Shown piece by piece: positions 12,956 through 50,981 of a DNA stretch of 64,000 nucleotides (its first letter is position 1; the number at the start of each line of letters is the position of its first letter). The notes under the pieces were generated by a model, which saw nothing but the letters and a program-made list of their open reading frames with translations, was not told where the DNA came from and did no database searches. The DNA lies in the NCBI RefSeq assembly GCF_030463535.1, contig NC_132888.1:33465269-33529268 (forward strand), read 5' to 3'. Origin of the DNA: Salminus brasiliensis. Lineage: Eukaryota > Chordata > Actinopteri > Characiformes > Bryconidae. The position numbers were made by a program, and so were the translations under genes.

Positions 12956-15865
12956 CGTTCATTCTGCATGTATTCAGTTCTTTGTATAGACCACAGCAAT
13001 TAAGGATCCTCTGAAAAAAATTCATGTTGTTGGTATGTGGTAAATACCAACTTTAAAAATGCCTTTTTTATGGACAGTATATTCTGTCAGAGGCAATTTG
13101 CCTTCATTACTTGGTCCAACAACATACAGTAATTTCCACAACCATCCCAACCCGTAAACACACACTAGTCATGTCTTGAGAGTGAAGGCTGTAGCTAAGG
13201 TAGAAGACATCTTGCTAGCACTATGAAGACTCCTCTACATTACATTCAAAATGGATTAAATTGACTGTCACATCACTGCTTATTAAATTTGACACATTTT
13301 AAAACACTGCATTCAAATGTAAAATTCTATATTTCATTTTACTCTCTGGTGCATCTCGCCTACTTGCAGCTGTTGAAATGTAGGGTGCAATTGTCAGCTA
13401 CATTCAAAGGATCCTACCTGGACTGCATCCCTCTCTGTGAAACACAACTACACTTAGAATACACACATACAGGAGCGAGAGAGAGAGACAGAGAGAGAGG
13501 GAGAGAGAAAGGTACAATCTATACACTAGAGTAGAAAGGGGAGGGTGAGATGACTTGTTGAAGTTTCCAATGTGTCCTGCTGCGTTTTGGCCTCTCTTCC
13601 TCCTCCCCCTTCCCAACTCACCTCTAATTTATGTTTTAAAAACGTTCCCTCTGACATAGCTGTGGGCTTTATCGCACCCCATGGCCCACAGACAGTGTGG
13701 CCTGTGTGAGAAGAGTCTGCTGGGGGAAACTATCACTGATTAGCGCAGCCTGTAACAGCCTCCAGGCAGCAATAACGCCCCTCCCCACAGTGTGGTGGTA
13801 CATTCCTTGAATCCTGAGTCCACGCGTCTTATTTTCACTTTTATGTCCCTCACTTGTTTTGCTGTAAGCTCCGCCTCTTGCACTACTACTAATGTAAAAA
13901 TTAGTGCTATCAGCTGTGTAGGTCACGGTTTCTTGTGAAAATGGTATTTACTGCAGATACAATTGACAGGGATATCGGCAAGCATTTCTGGAATTAATAG
14001 AAGTGCTACAAGCTATAAATGCAATAAAAATGACTTACTAAACATATGCAAATGAAGAAGTATCTCATTATATTATACTTTTAAAGAATTGTGGAAAGAC
14101 ATATTTCTGTATGCAATAATTGCTCACTTCTGTCACAGGGGCTACAGTTTAATAGAGAAAGCATTGCTACATGTAATAAGTGAACATATGCCACAAATGC
14201 CATCTAAACAGTGGTCTGTTCTCTCTAAAATGGCCAGGGAAGCATTTCTTGACTCTGCTTTATTCTACTTTTTATGCATTCTATCTTATCTTTTTCATGT
14301 GATTGGGCAGTTGTCATAGCATTTGCACAGAACAACTGCTAGTTGTACTGTGTATGACAAGATAAACTTTGATTTCATTTAATGAGCATCATTTGTGTTA
14401 GAGTGTTTAGTCCCTCCTTATTTATTTCTAACTGTCAACCACTGCCTCCCTACATGAGCCATGAGTTAACAGACATAAACCAACATACACCACAGGGATC
14501 TAACTCTTACCTCTCTTACCTTTCTTACTTTTTCTGCCCTTTTAACAAAATTGCAGTTATAGATATAGAGTACATTCTATGTAAAACAGCTCACATGTTT
14601 AGTCAATCCCAACTATACTATTCATTCATCAGTCCAACAGTGGCGAATCTTTACAAATAAACCTTTGCAAAAATGATCACACTACCAAAGACTAAAGTAG
14701 AAATCCACCATGAGAGTACAGGTTTCAAGGTCAGCCACGCTGGCCCAAATGAAGTCAATACCTAATCCAAAAAAAGTTGTTTGAACATTTAAACCTGTTT
14801 CACTATCAGTTCACAAAAACAAAATCACCCAAATTCATCTACACTACCTATCATGTCTAAGAATGTTTGGTTTAGCCATGGGAAATGCTTTTAAAAGTAA
14901 AATAAACAATCATTTTTACAAACAAATGAGCATGATCCTGAAGCTTAGCCACAATATGATTCAAATTTATGATATCAGCAATGGCTCAGTATTTGGCGAA
15001 AGCCTATTCCAACCATTGAAGCATTTACCTACTGAAACATGCTTTATAAAATAAATCTATACACTTTAAATCAAAGCAAATGTTTACTTTGCTTTAGTTT
15101 GAAGAAACGCTGCCTTGGTCAGTCCTAGCGAAATATAGCTGAAACATAGAAGAAGGTTCGCTGATTTCAACCCAGAAATCAGTATTGGGAATCTATTCTA
15201 GCATGTCCCACTTATATATGTGTGTGTGTCGTGGACTCCGTTAAGGCTCTCAGTCTGAATGGTGCTTTGTGCTTTAGACTGCTGCTCCCTGTTTCAGCCC
15301 CACTTACGTCCTGTCTGTCATTTCCACTGAAAAAAGATTCTGCTTCAGTCTGTACATTCCACTATAGGAGTCATGTCCAAAAGGTAAAGTGACTCTGAGG
15401 ACCAGACTGACTCACAGCACTGCTGATTTAGTGTTTTTTAAGCAAAAACTGAATGAATTTTACATAATAATTGCACTAATAATTTCACTAGATATTATTC
15501 ATTTCACATTTCATTTATCTCTGTTCTGTCAGTTAAGTCTGGACTGCTCACAGCTCTTGCTTTACATTTTTGATTTTTAACTTTAATTTTTTATATTTTT
15601 TTTATTCTGATGTACAGTGTGTTGTATGTGTAAGGAAGTTACACTACAGTTCTATGCAGAACTTGGGTCTTAATGTGTCTAAGGATAGTTGTGGTGGATT
15701 GAAGTGGTTGTGAATCTTATTTACATTTTTGCATTAAAAAAAGTAAAAAAAAACAAAGACATACATAAAAATGAATGCTCATTTGTATTTTGTGCTGAAC
15801 ACTGTTCACACACTTTGATGTTTCCGGTTGGCAGCTGTTTCTGCATCTTGTTTGTGTGTGTGGAC

Positions 15866-15868
<3 letters not shown>

Positions 15869-15921
<53 letters not shown>
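15869..15921. repeat. (GA)n microsatellite
   Basis: Pure GA run of about 53 bases following a short TGTGTGTG stretch. Flanking sequence shows no gene. Confidence 0.95.
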
Positions 15922-15924
<3 letters not shown>

Positions 15925-17360
15925 AGACTTTACAGTCAAGACGAGATGATTTCACTTGTGTGTGAAGGAGAAAGCGGCAGCACACTTAAGACCAGGCTAG
16001 GAAGGCCAAAGAAGTGTAGATGACGAGGAGACCAAGAAGCCCAATACATTTGTCACCATCATTGGTTAACGATGGGACGCACTTTTGCAGCTAACTGGCG
16101 ACCCTTTGCCAAACCCCTCCCATCCGTACAATTATCCAATTGTAGCTTAGCAACTGTAACCAGGTTCATACATCTCTGACAAGCTTTCAGAACTTTTTTT
16201 TTTCAGACCGGCATATCACGTTGTTGAGAATAGCCACTTTTACTTAATTACTTTGAAATCCCAAGAGTGGTACACTGCACTGTTCGGGATAGATGTGATG
16301 GTTGTGTGGCATCTGGCTATAATACATAAAGAGTCTTGACCAATTAATTTTCTCCACTCATTAATTAAAAAGTGACACAATATAACACAACTACCCATGA
16401 TCCATCTAGCAAAATACAGAAACATACTAAATACTTAGGCTACTGATCACTGAATGCAGAACTGATCACAGAATGTGCAAAAAATACAAACTGAAATCTT
16501 AAAGGTGGAATTTACCCAGTATGAATAAATATCTCTTGATTACGCTAAGATTGTCCATTGAAACAGAAGAACTAGGTAAACATGACTTTGGGAAAAGTAA
16601 GAAACGTTCAAGGCTACAATTCCTCGTTAAATGATTTTTGCAGACCACGCTTACTGTGGGCATTTATTTCAAACCTTAGTTACCTTAGTTACTCCAAATA
16701 ATCTAACATCATACAGTGGTGGCTACCGGGTGTACGTGTTTTATGTTTTGTGTATAAATTGTTGTATTTTCTTATTTTGTGTTTGTGCATGCTTATATCT
16801 TACATCTGATCTAGTCAATCATACAATCACTGATCTGTGCAGTATATTATCACTTATTGAAAAGATTGTTATACATCGATATTAACATATATAACTAAAA
16901 TTTACCACATAAATGATATGATATGAAATATGATTAAATAACACTTTTAAAGCCCGGTCATTTTTTGTAGTATGAAAATAAGCAGTTGCTTGAACTTGAA
17001 ACTTTGCTTGAACTAAATCGTTGGCAGAAGCGACGTGAATAAAAAAAAGCTTAAGGATGCCGTGAACTGAAGTGATCCACTCTTCAGCGCTGAATGCCGT
17101 TAGGACAGGAGCCCGCTGTGGGGAGGGGTTATGAGCCCTTGGGACAGTTGGGGCACTTTTAGACGGGGCTTTGGAGCTGCTGTTAATGTGCGGACGCGCT
17201 TAATGCAGCTTTACGCTACTAGACTGCGGGAGACCAGCGCTCAGCGCTCCAGCTGCTGCACGAGACATTCTCTCTCCCCCTCCTCCCCCTTCTCCTTTTC
17301 CCGTTAGGATGTGCTGGAATGTGTCTCGTACACAGTGTTTCCATTAAAGGCGGCGCAGGG

Positions 17361-17404
<44 letters not shown>

Positions 17405-18299
17405 CTACATGCAGAAGGCCCCGGGACGGGGGAAAGCAGAATTCTGCTAGTATACTACAATATATACTATATATACTGTATACTATTTCTAGATACACTT
17501 GTCTGTGAATGTGTGTGTGTGCGCGCGCGTGTTTAAGTATTTGAAAACATTCACGATATGTAAAAATGTGCAATGTGTCAAGATGTACAATAATGGCCTA
17601 ATAGATGAATGCCAAATTAATGACAAAAAATCTCTCCGCTACGCACAACTGAACTAATGGTTAATACTCGAAATTTGGCCCCTCTTCAACAGCGAGCAGT
17701 GCTGATCGGCTGGTAAGACGCGTGCACGTACGGGGTGCGGGGGGTTGGTGGATGCATGCAAACTAGAGACAAATTAAAACTTCTTCATCCCGTCTGAACG
17801 TCTCCCTTGACGGCCAGAACTTCTCTCCTGAAGAAATGCGACTTTACCTCATAGTCGTCTAGATTCAGCTCTCGGCGCCCTCTAGCGGTGGAACGCGGCT
17901 TTGTAACGCCACTCATTGTCCCAAGTCAGCGCTTTTTTACCCCATTATTTAGCCCCTTTGGTACCACATACACCACGGGGCTTTCCCGTTCAGCCCTGGC
18001 TCTTCCTCTTTAAAAAAAAAAAAAGCACGAACCCCTCTATCAGACAGCCTCTTCCATTCAGACCCCAGCAATCACTTTCCCAGATTACTTGTATTTAATA
18101 CACAATGCATCATAAAACAAATCCCTCAGTCTGACAGGGAGAAAATAGAATAGCTCGTGGCTCGAGCCTTCCCCAATTTATGGCTAAATTAAAAAGACTT
18201 CCAACAATGGAGAAGGCGCGGCAGGGCAGGAAATCGATGCGCGGCGGACCGGAGTCTCTTTGCGGTTCTCAAGGAGCACGCATGGGAATCTCTGGGCCA

Positions 18300-18480
18300 G
18301 GGCGACGTTTATTTACTGGCGATTTTTTCCTGTCCTTCCTCCGCTTTTCTGGCCCTGCGATCTCGCGAAACAATGGACATTATCTTGAGGCCGAGTTCAA
18401 TGCCACAGATAACCAAGGGAAAATGATTAATCTCCATCAAGCGCTATTAGCGCGGGGTCACGGCACCAACCTGTCTTAAC
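18300..18480 (+). promoter_or_regulatory. Candidate conserved promoter-proximal element with GATA motifs
   Basis: A non-repetitive block with a TTATCT (18379 area) and an AGATAA (18407 area) GATA-type motif about 28 bases apart, followed by a short palindrome-like stretch, AGCGCTATTAGCGCG. It lies about 1.1 kb before the predicted first-exon donor. Mammalian Evi1 is expressed in haematopoietic stem cells, where GATA2 acts, so these sites are plausible, but conservation was not tested. A 99-codon ORF over the same stretch shows no recognisable domain and is probably accidental. Confidence 0.4.
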
Positions 18481-19051
18481 AGAACAGGACATGCGCCGGA
18501 CAAGACCCTTAGTCATAGATTGTACTTATTTGCCAATGGTGAATGTCGTTTTGTGTTGCCATTGATGTTCCCGAATGTCACTTGTCACAAAGACAGACAG
18601 GCAGTGTTCAGAAGCAGAGTCCAATAGGGGTCTTTTAATCAGTATGTATTTATAATTAATTAATAAACTTCACCTCTCTCTGTCTGCCTCTGTGTCTAAT
18701 GTCGCAGCTCACTGGCCTGACCTTTTTCCCAGCCTACTGCAGGTGTAAGTTTGTGGGTGCACTGTCCACACTGTCTAAAACCTGCAAACTCCCTCTATTA
18801 TAAAGCTTCATCACCTTCCTCTTCGTAAGTCTTACGCCGCTGATGCCGTGGCCGTGCTGGACGGCTTCATCAGCGCGCGACCCAACGCTGACCTTGCGCG
18901 CTCTCGTTGCTTTCAAATGAACCGCGGGGAGCCCTCCCGCAACTTCCGAACATTGGACACGCGAGACACCCCCATTCCTCCTCCTCCTTCACCCCCTCCC
19001 TTTGCTCATCTCCCCCGCGCGGGACAGCGCGAGCTAGTCTGCTAGACACTG

Positions 19052-19105
<54 letters not shown>
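19052..19105. repeat. Compound (CT)n(CA)n microsatellite
   Basis: A CT run switches directly into a CA run within the GC-rich promoter region, a few hundred bases upstream of the first-exon donor. It could lie in the promoter or in the transcribed leader. Confidence 0.95.
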
Positions 19106-19159
19106 CACATACACATATGCACGCGCACGCTGAAGCCCACAGAGTGTAACGCGCAGATC

Positions 19160-19550
19160 GTTTTTCGCTGTCTGAGGAGAGAATAGGGAGATAAGGAAAA
19201 GTTTGAATCCTCGCGCGCGCGCTGCATAGAAGGAGGAGAAAGAGGAGAGAAGGAGGGAGGGGCGGGAGTGACCCAAACTGGACGGGACGACACTCGACTG
19301 GACGGGACGGGAGCCTCGAGGAACCCCGAGTTTGTCATCATCCGGGGAATTGGTCGAGCGCTGAACCGATTCGAAGAGTCCCGGGACGCGCGAGTGTCCC
19401 ATTCAGGGAAAGAAAGAAACACACTCACGCACCGCAAGCCTGCGCTCACCAAAGGGGAAGCAAATTCGCCTGGAGTTTCGCGTTTTTCTCCGGAGGACAT
19501 TCTTTACTTTAGATATTTCTTCAGCTCACCTTTATGAGCTCGTTTTCACG
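19160..19550 (+). other. mecom: Predicted non-coding first exon of EVI1-type mecom transcript
   Basis: The 3' border is a strong donor, TTCACG|GTAAGC. The 5' end is not defined; 19160 is an arbitrary limit within the GC-rich block. No frame joins it in-frame from an ATG to the PR-domain frame of the next exon: the only continuous frame (from about 19365) has no ATG. It carries upstream ORFs, one of 89 codons at 19268-19537 and a short one starting with the ATG at 19534 that runs into the next exon and stops. This fits a 5' UTR exon, with translation starting two exons later. Confidence 0.55.
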
Positions 19551-20945
19551 GTAAGCACTTTATTATACAAAGCTACAGCTTCTGAAACCAGCGAGTAAAA
19601 GTGAAATAAAGATGAAAGTAAGAGATGTTTGTAACCATGAAGTGTGTTTCACAACAATCTGTTTACAAAATCGCCTCAGTAAAATAATGAGTAATCTAAA
19701 AAATTAATAGCGCGTTTCTGATGCGTCGTTTTCAGATTTATTATTGTGTTTTTCAAAATATTTATCTATTTGTATTGCAACATTAAATCGGTTTGTTCCG
19801 CAGAGCATTATTAGCCGCTGTAATATTTTTGTTTAATCGAAATATGGTGTTAAAATGTTCTTTACTGGAAAAAGTAACTTTTTTAATAAGCCATTTCTGT
19901 CTCGCGAACTGAAATCAATTACAGGTGCCTGTTTGAGGTTTCGGCCGTTTTTGGTTGCTGACGAAATTAAACTATTAACGTTAAAAAATAACGCTCAATT
20001 AAAGACTGCATTATAAAGAGTTTAGAGTTTTTGTAAGATTTATTCCTTTTTGTTATTGTTAAAGATTACACGTGAATCAGTAGAATGATCATGTAACTAT
20101 AGAAAGTAATATAACAACACACATTTTAACGGTTTAATTCAAAACCTAGTTTGAATGAAAATAGCACGTCTACTACTAAATTAAGTGTAATTGTAATAAT
20201 AATAATAATATGTTATTTTAAAGGCACCGTTGAAGAAATCGAAAAAGTAAGAGTGTCTGTTTGGAAGTTGAACTCTTGAAAAGATGAACTCTGATTTGTA
20301 GAGATTTTAAAATGAATACATTCTTATATAAAACGTCTTTCATTATTCTCTTTGAATTCTGTTTTATTTATTTGTCTTTGCTACAGTATAATTATTGTTG
20401 CAAATACAGTTTCGTTTCTGTAACTCTCCACATATACAGTATGATAAACTGTTTTAAAATCATGTCTTAGTCATTAGATAAATCATGTTTGGCAATCAGT
20501 TTTTTATTCAGCATGCACTTCCCTCTGTTTATAAGGAAATGGGTGTTTGGCTGTGTTAAATTTTTAGCATTTAGTGTTTCTTTTAACTGCATTAAAATGA
20601 GCATTAATTGACAAACTTATTTTTGTCAACTGTCTGGCTTGAAGTTAGTGGACATAGCCAAAATAACCAGAACAGGTTGCTTTTGCATTGATTTAGGCAG
20701 TACAATCTGTGTGAAATGAATCTGTGTGTTTTGTGTGTGTGTGTGTGTGTGTGTGTGCATGTTACAACTTCTGTATTTCTTACAAAGTAATACATAATAG
20801 TTGCACTGTTGGAGTATGTTGGGGAAAGAGGGGGCAGGTGTGATTTTGTGTGTGTGTGTTTTTGTTTGGAGTTTAAGGCCGTGGTGGGTGGCATGTGGTT
20901 TAGACACTGCAGAGTAACCTGTGAAAGATAAAGATCAAAGGGTGA

Positions 20946-21020
<75 letters not shown>
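20946..21020. repeat. Long CT tract abutting a mecom splice acceptor
   Basis: About 75 bases of CT/TC repeat run directly into CTGCAG|, the acceptor of the exon at 21024. The microsatellite is therefore the polypyrimidine tract of that acceptor. A second CT tract (about 21229-21275) lies roughly 95 bases past the exon, so the exon sits between two pyrimidine repeats. Confidence 0.95.
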
Positions 21021-21022
<2 letters not shown>

Positions 21023-21023
21023 G

Positions 21024-46183
<25,160 letters not shown>

Positions 46184-49100
46184 TGCCCTCCTCCTCATTA
46201 CCTCTGACCCCTGGCCCCAACCACAGGCACTAGGACTGAAATTGGCCCTTACTGGGAGATAGAAAAACCAATGCATACATTGCCGGGTGCAGTGTTTAAT
46301 TATATTGAAACACAACTGTTTGGGTCCCTGGTCTACACACAACACACACACAGAGTATAAAACACTACTTCTTACATAACCTGATGAATTATTGATTGTC
46401 TGATTGATATTATTTGAATTAATGAAACTAATGATGGAATTTACAGTGACAGATACAGTATTGGTGATGGTAAATTATGCTATTACTGTTAATAATTGCT
46501 GTATTTATTCTGTCCAGTTTCTATGTTTTGCACAGCAATGGCAGCTGATGACCAGGGGAAAAGGTTGAGATAATGATCATAACACCTTCTACATATCTAA
46601 ACCATAGAAGTTTAGTTTTTAGAAATGTACCTATTGGAAAGCTCACCCTGATTCCCATGACAACATGGGAAAAATTTATTATAAATGGGTTGATAGAAAT
46701 GGTCCACAATTACTTGGAGTAAAATCTTTGGTAAAAACAGAGTTGTATTACAACAGAAAGAAAAAACATCACTAATTGTAACACCCTTTCACGCACAGTC
46801 CCACCCATCTTTCGCATTTACACATAGACCCACACACTTACAGACGTCCAATGTTCTATTATTGTGTGTGTGTTTTGCTTTTTCTCTTGGTGCAAGTAGT
46901 ACAGTTATTTACCCCCTGCTGCCCACTCTAAAAGATTCTAAGTGATCAGGAGACATATAATTTATTGTTGGTTTCACAGTTATGGAGTTCTACAAATTGT
47001 GTCCTACGATTTGATGGATTTTTTAACTGTACGTGGTCCAAACTGGCACAAATTAATACAATATGCCACCTGTCATTGAAGTTTAATCTCATACATGACA
47101 AAACACATACATGCTATTTTTTCCATCCCTAAAACAAATTGTCCAAACTAATCTGTAAAGCCTACATAAAACTTGCTCAACATATCGCACTCCCTTTCTC
47201 AAGTCATGCACACAAGATGAGCCTGATTAGCCTAATGTGGTGCTACAGCATAGTCTTTTACATAATGGCCCATAACTAAGACATGGTGATGCATATGCAC
47301 ATAAGTCAGAGTTCTGCTGATTCCTTGGCTCATACCAAACCAAAACATCAAAATGGGCCTGCCCAGAAATATTTAGCATTTTATGCTTGTCCTTATGAAG
47401 CTGAGCCAGAACCATAATAACTTTCACTTGTAACCAAGATAGTGGCTTGTCAGTCATTCCTTCTGGCTTTCAGTATAGTTGTCTAAAACTACTGTGACTC
47501 ATTAGTGGTTTGAATAAATCAGATTTTTAGGTACCGAAGTCTGAGGTACCCTGCTCATTGTAGCTCACTGTGTAAGTAATAGGGGTGCTTTAAATCCAAA
47601 ATTGCTGTGTTTCAGATCAGGATCAAGATACTTTAAAAAGGCTTTAAGGGATGACGTTAAATGGAAAATTTTGGACACAATCAGCCAGTCAGCATTTAGC
47701 AGGTATTTCAGAGAATTTAATGAATTATCATGAACCTTAAATGTTATGTCTATCTTGGGACTCTTAGTTAAGATAAAATGTTTTAAAACAAATTTGCCCC
47801 AAGGGGGTACCATTCATTTGTCCAGCATCATGTATATCTCATACTCAATTTCACATGTGGACATTAAACGTAACAATTAAGCAGTTGTTTGAAAAAGCAC
47901 TTATCAATCTAGACCTAAGATTTTAAATCCATAATTTCAAAATTAGTTTTAAATGATATGTATAGGCATATGGTCATATATAGGCATATGGTCATATATA
48001 AATCCATTATTGCAGCCTTGGTAATTACCCCTTGTAAATTGCAAAACTCTACTCTAAAATATCTACTCATTTTTACTTAAAATTTAAACCTCTTACATGG
48101 AGATAAGGAGGCTGGCACAAATTGACCCAGATTGGCATTTAAGGAGCACTACAGCATACAAATATACTTAAATATACAAATATACTATAAATGTATATTT
48201 ATTTATCTGTGCCCCTGATAAATAACAGGTTTCAAGTGATTCAAAGTTATTTCAGAAAGTCCAGCAGTTTGACTGAAAGTATACAACTTAAAATTCTAAG
48301 CTGAAATGATATGTCCATAAATTCTGACTCTCTAACATTTATCTTCTGTTTGTAAAAAAGACCCCATACCGGTGCATAATGGCTCATTAGCCTTGTTATT
48401 GCTTGGACCCCTTGTATAACTGCCTGCAGCTATGTTTATCCTTGATATGCTAGATGTGGAATTTAAACACAGCAAATTCAGACTCTAAAAGGAGCAATAC
48501 ATGACCATACAGTCAGAGATCCAGTATCACTGGTATTATTACTGCTGTTAGAGTAAGAATGTAAAACTTACAGTTGTTCTAAAAGACAGCATTTTTGTGA
48601 TAGTATTTGTGAGACCATAACAGTGAAAATGTGTAGACTGGTCTTACAAACACACCCATCTCATCAAAAAGAGGGTGTGACACTTCTCCAATTCCGTCCA
48701 CTGAAAGCACTGCATTTTTAACCTAATCTCTGATCAGTCCCCTTGTGCTGTCCAATAGCAGCAGAGATGTCTTCTGTTAAAAAAAAAGAAAAGAAAAAAA
48801 AGTGTGATTTTGTTTGGAGAAAGGTTGTAAAATATAAAATACTTTTTTTTTTCTAAACTGAGAAAAATGAACTAGCAGAAGTGATATTTGTAGAGCTCGA
48901 GTTGAAGGGCATTCTTCTTTAGCTGGCCAACAATACCACTAAATAGCCTGTTTGCTAGTTGCTAGCTATTCTATTCTTGTGTGTCTTTCATTTCTAGACA
49001 ATCATGGGTTCATCTTTTTCTTTTTTTTGGTCTGTTTTGCTCTTTTGTTCATTCTCAGTTGATGTTGTTGATGTTATTGCTGTGTATGTTGAAAGGTGTA

Positions 49101-49900
49101 TTTATTTCTTGGCAAAACTGTAGTTTGTTTACTGATTAGCACTGCTCTTGAACTCCCCATTTTGGTGAAAAAAGGGAGAGTGACTCCTCAGTTTGCTGGA
49201 GTCTGTAGAATACAGTATGTCTGCGTGCCAGATAGTATTAAAAATTCACCCCATCTTTTACTTCTAATAAAACTGGTAAATGATATAGTTATTACTTAGT
49301 TTTTTGTATGACGTTATTGATTCAATTGTAAAATAATAAAAATGGAGGGAATTGTGTTAAAAAAGTATAAAAAAACAGCTGGTAATATTTCTTCATAAAA
49401 ATGCATGATCGGTCTGGCTTCGAATTGTACCTGACATTTTCTAAAATTGTCTGCAAAAGCTTGTGTGATGTTTGGGTCTCTGTTGAGTCGTTGTGCCAAA
49501 TTTATGATAAGTAACAGACTTCTGTTTGTTCATTTTTACACACTGAATGACCAGATCTTTCCAATGTTTGTTTTGTTTTGATTTGTTTGCTGTCCTTGTT
49601 TATAATCCCATTTTAAGAGTAATTGGCAAGTCAAGGTACTTTGCTTTCTACAATGTAACTGTAATGCATTTCAATTCAGTAATGTTGGCGGAGTAACTAA
49701 GAAATAAAGGACTCCAGTGTAGACCTGTGCATTTTTTTCCCCCTCATTGTCTTTCCCTGTCTCTTTCTTTCAATGTATGACCTTTCTCTTGTTCTGTTTT
49801 TTATTGTGTACATCATAATTCTTAATGGAAAAGGTCAAAGTAATTTTTATACTGTGTTCGCACTATGGTACATTCTGTAAATATAATTAAATACAGACCT
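46184..49900 (+). other. mecom: Probable mecom 3' UTR
   Basis: A long AT-rich, repeat-poor stretch after the stop. Candidate poly(A) signals are AATAAA at 49703-49708, followed by a T-rich/CT-rich segment, and ATTAAA at 49886-49891, preceded by a TGTAAATA Pumilio-type motif (49876-49883). An earlier AATAAA lies at 49266. The block 49060-49230 and the 49830-49900 tail look more complex than random AT DNA and may be conserved. The real end needs transcript data. Confidence 0.55.
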
Positions 49901-50032
49901 TAAAACTATTTGCTGCATGTTAAATTACATTTTACATTAATTTCACATTAATCACCAAAATCTTTCCCCACTTATGCATAAAGCAAATGTTTTTATGAAA
50001 TGACAACAAAGAAAGGACATTACACCATGAAC

Positions 50033-50700
50033 ACAGCTGTTTGCAAAGGTTTGAGCACCCTTGGCAAAGTGAACACAGTGAAAATAAGTAAATAAATAAA
50101 ATAAGTAAAACCAAAAATATTTTGCACATTTCATTTATATTTTTAGAAACATATTACAAAACATACAAACATATTAAAAAAAACATTAGACTGCATTAGA
50201 CTACCTCACATGTACCTCATCCCAAACATGTATACAAACATTTAGAGAAGCCCAAGAAAGTTTGAAAATAATAGCTGTGAACTGATAAAATGTAGCTTTT
50301 TGACCACAATCCCCAAAGAAATGAAATCAGCCAAAGAAAGTATCAGCAATTAAACATAAAAAAAACTGAAAGAAACCAAAGCTCAAAAGAACAACTATTC
50401 AAAATATGCCTCAACATTCACTATTAACTAGTTTTAAAAATGTAAGGTGAAACACTCAGACTTGTCCTTATGGTTCCTTGACTTGTTGAGTTTATCATCC
50501 CAAGAACATCTAGAACTAGAAGTTTTTTGCACAGAAAAAATCTGTAGGTAGACTATGAAGACTCCTGGATGGCTATAAAAAGCATTTGCAAGTTGACGTA
50601 TTTGGGTGTCCATACTTTTACACATGCAACACTTACTATTTTGTTCTGCTATTAAGTCCATCAAATGTAAAGTAATGATGCATTAGGATTAGTAAAAAAT
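50033..50700. mobile_element. Tc1-type transposon relic
   Basis: Begins GCAAAGGTTTGAGCACCCTT, a terminus-like phrase shared in form with the relic at 52980, and contains decayed sequence with several stops in all frames. Its right end is unclear (about 50600-50700). Confidence 0.5.
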
Positions 50701-50945
50701 GTTTCCTTTACAGTTTGGCTTTATTTTTATAAAGTATTTTTACTTACTTTTATTTAAAAATCATTTGGCCAGGTGGTGGCCAAGTTTTGCTATTGAACTT
50801 TACCCATCTGGAGAGACTGTAAATTGCTTAATGAGCATATAGTGTATAGACACACACAGTAGGAGGCAGAGACAGTGTGAGCCTGAACTCAGGGCGGTGT
50901 TCCCACCCAGGCTGTCTGCCTGAAAGAGAGAACGCAGACAGAGGG

Positions 50946-50981
<36 letters not shown>

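Larger units (their letters stand above)
139..16990. other. Long stretch without recognisable exon (upstream/intronic)
   Basis: About 17 kb with no exon I can support. It holds many short (GT)n/(CA)n and (GA)n tracts, a Tc1-type relic near 2.96-3.5 kb, an interspersed-repeat fragment near 11.4-11.6 kb, and several non-repetitive blocks that read like conserved non-coding sequence (about 4.6-4.98, 9.02-9.18, 10.19-10.40 and 12.43-12.65 kb). If mecom keeps its usual MDS1 5' exons, this is part of the large intron between MDS1 exon 2 and the EVI1 promoter. I looked for the MDS1 exon that ends the N-terminal half of the PR domain and did not find it. Confidence 0.6.
17000..19250 (+). promoter_or_regulatory. 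mecom: GC-rich promoter region of mecom short (EVI1) form
   Basis: GC and CpG content rise sharply here relative to the AT-rich flanks (for example 17101-17250, 17690-17740, 18200-18480, 18830-19030 and 19200-19400), ending at a first-exon donor at 19550/19551. There is no obvious TATA box. GA and CT microsatellites lie inside it (17363-17401, 19052-19105). In mammals the EVI1 transcript starts at an internal promoter upstream of the exon that MDS1-EVI1 transcripts also use, and the order here is the same. The exact start site cannot be read from the sequence. Confidence 0.6.

Noticed and set aside
18180..18479. 99-codon ORF in the promoter region
   Set aside because: No domain, no splice partner, and GC-rich DNA lengthens chance ORFs; better read as promoter sequence.
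19034..19500. Two minus-strand ORFs of 122 and 152 codons
   Set aside because: They run through CA/CT microsatellites (CVCVCV, RERERE) and the GC-rich leader. They overlap the predicted + strand first exon and show no domain.
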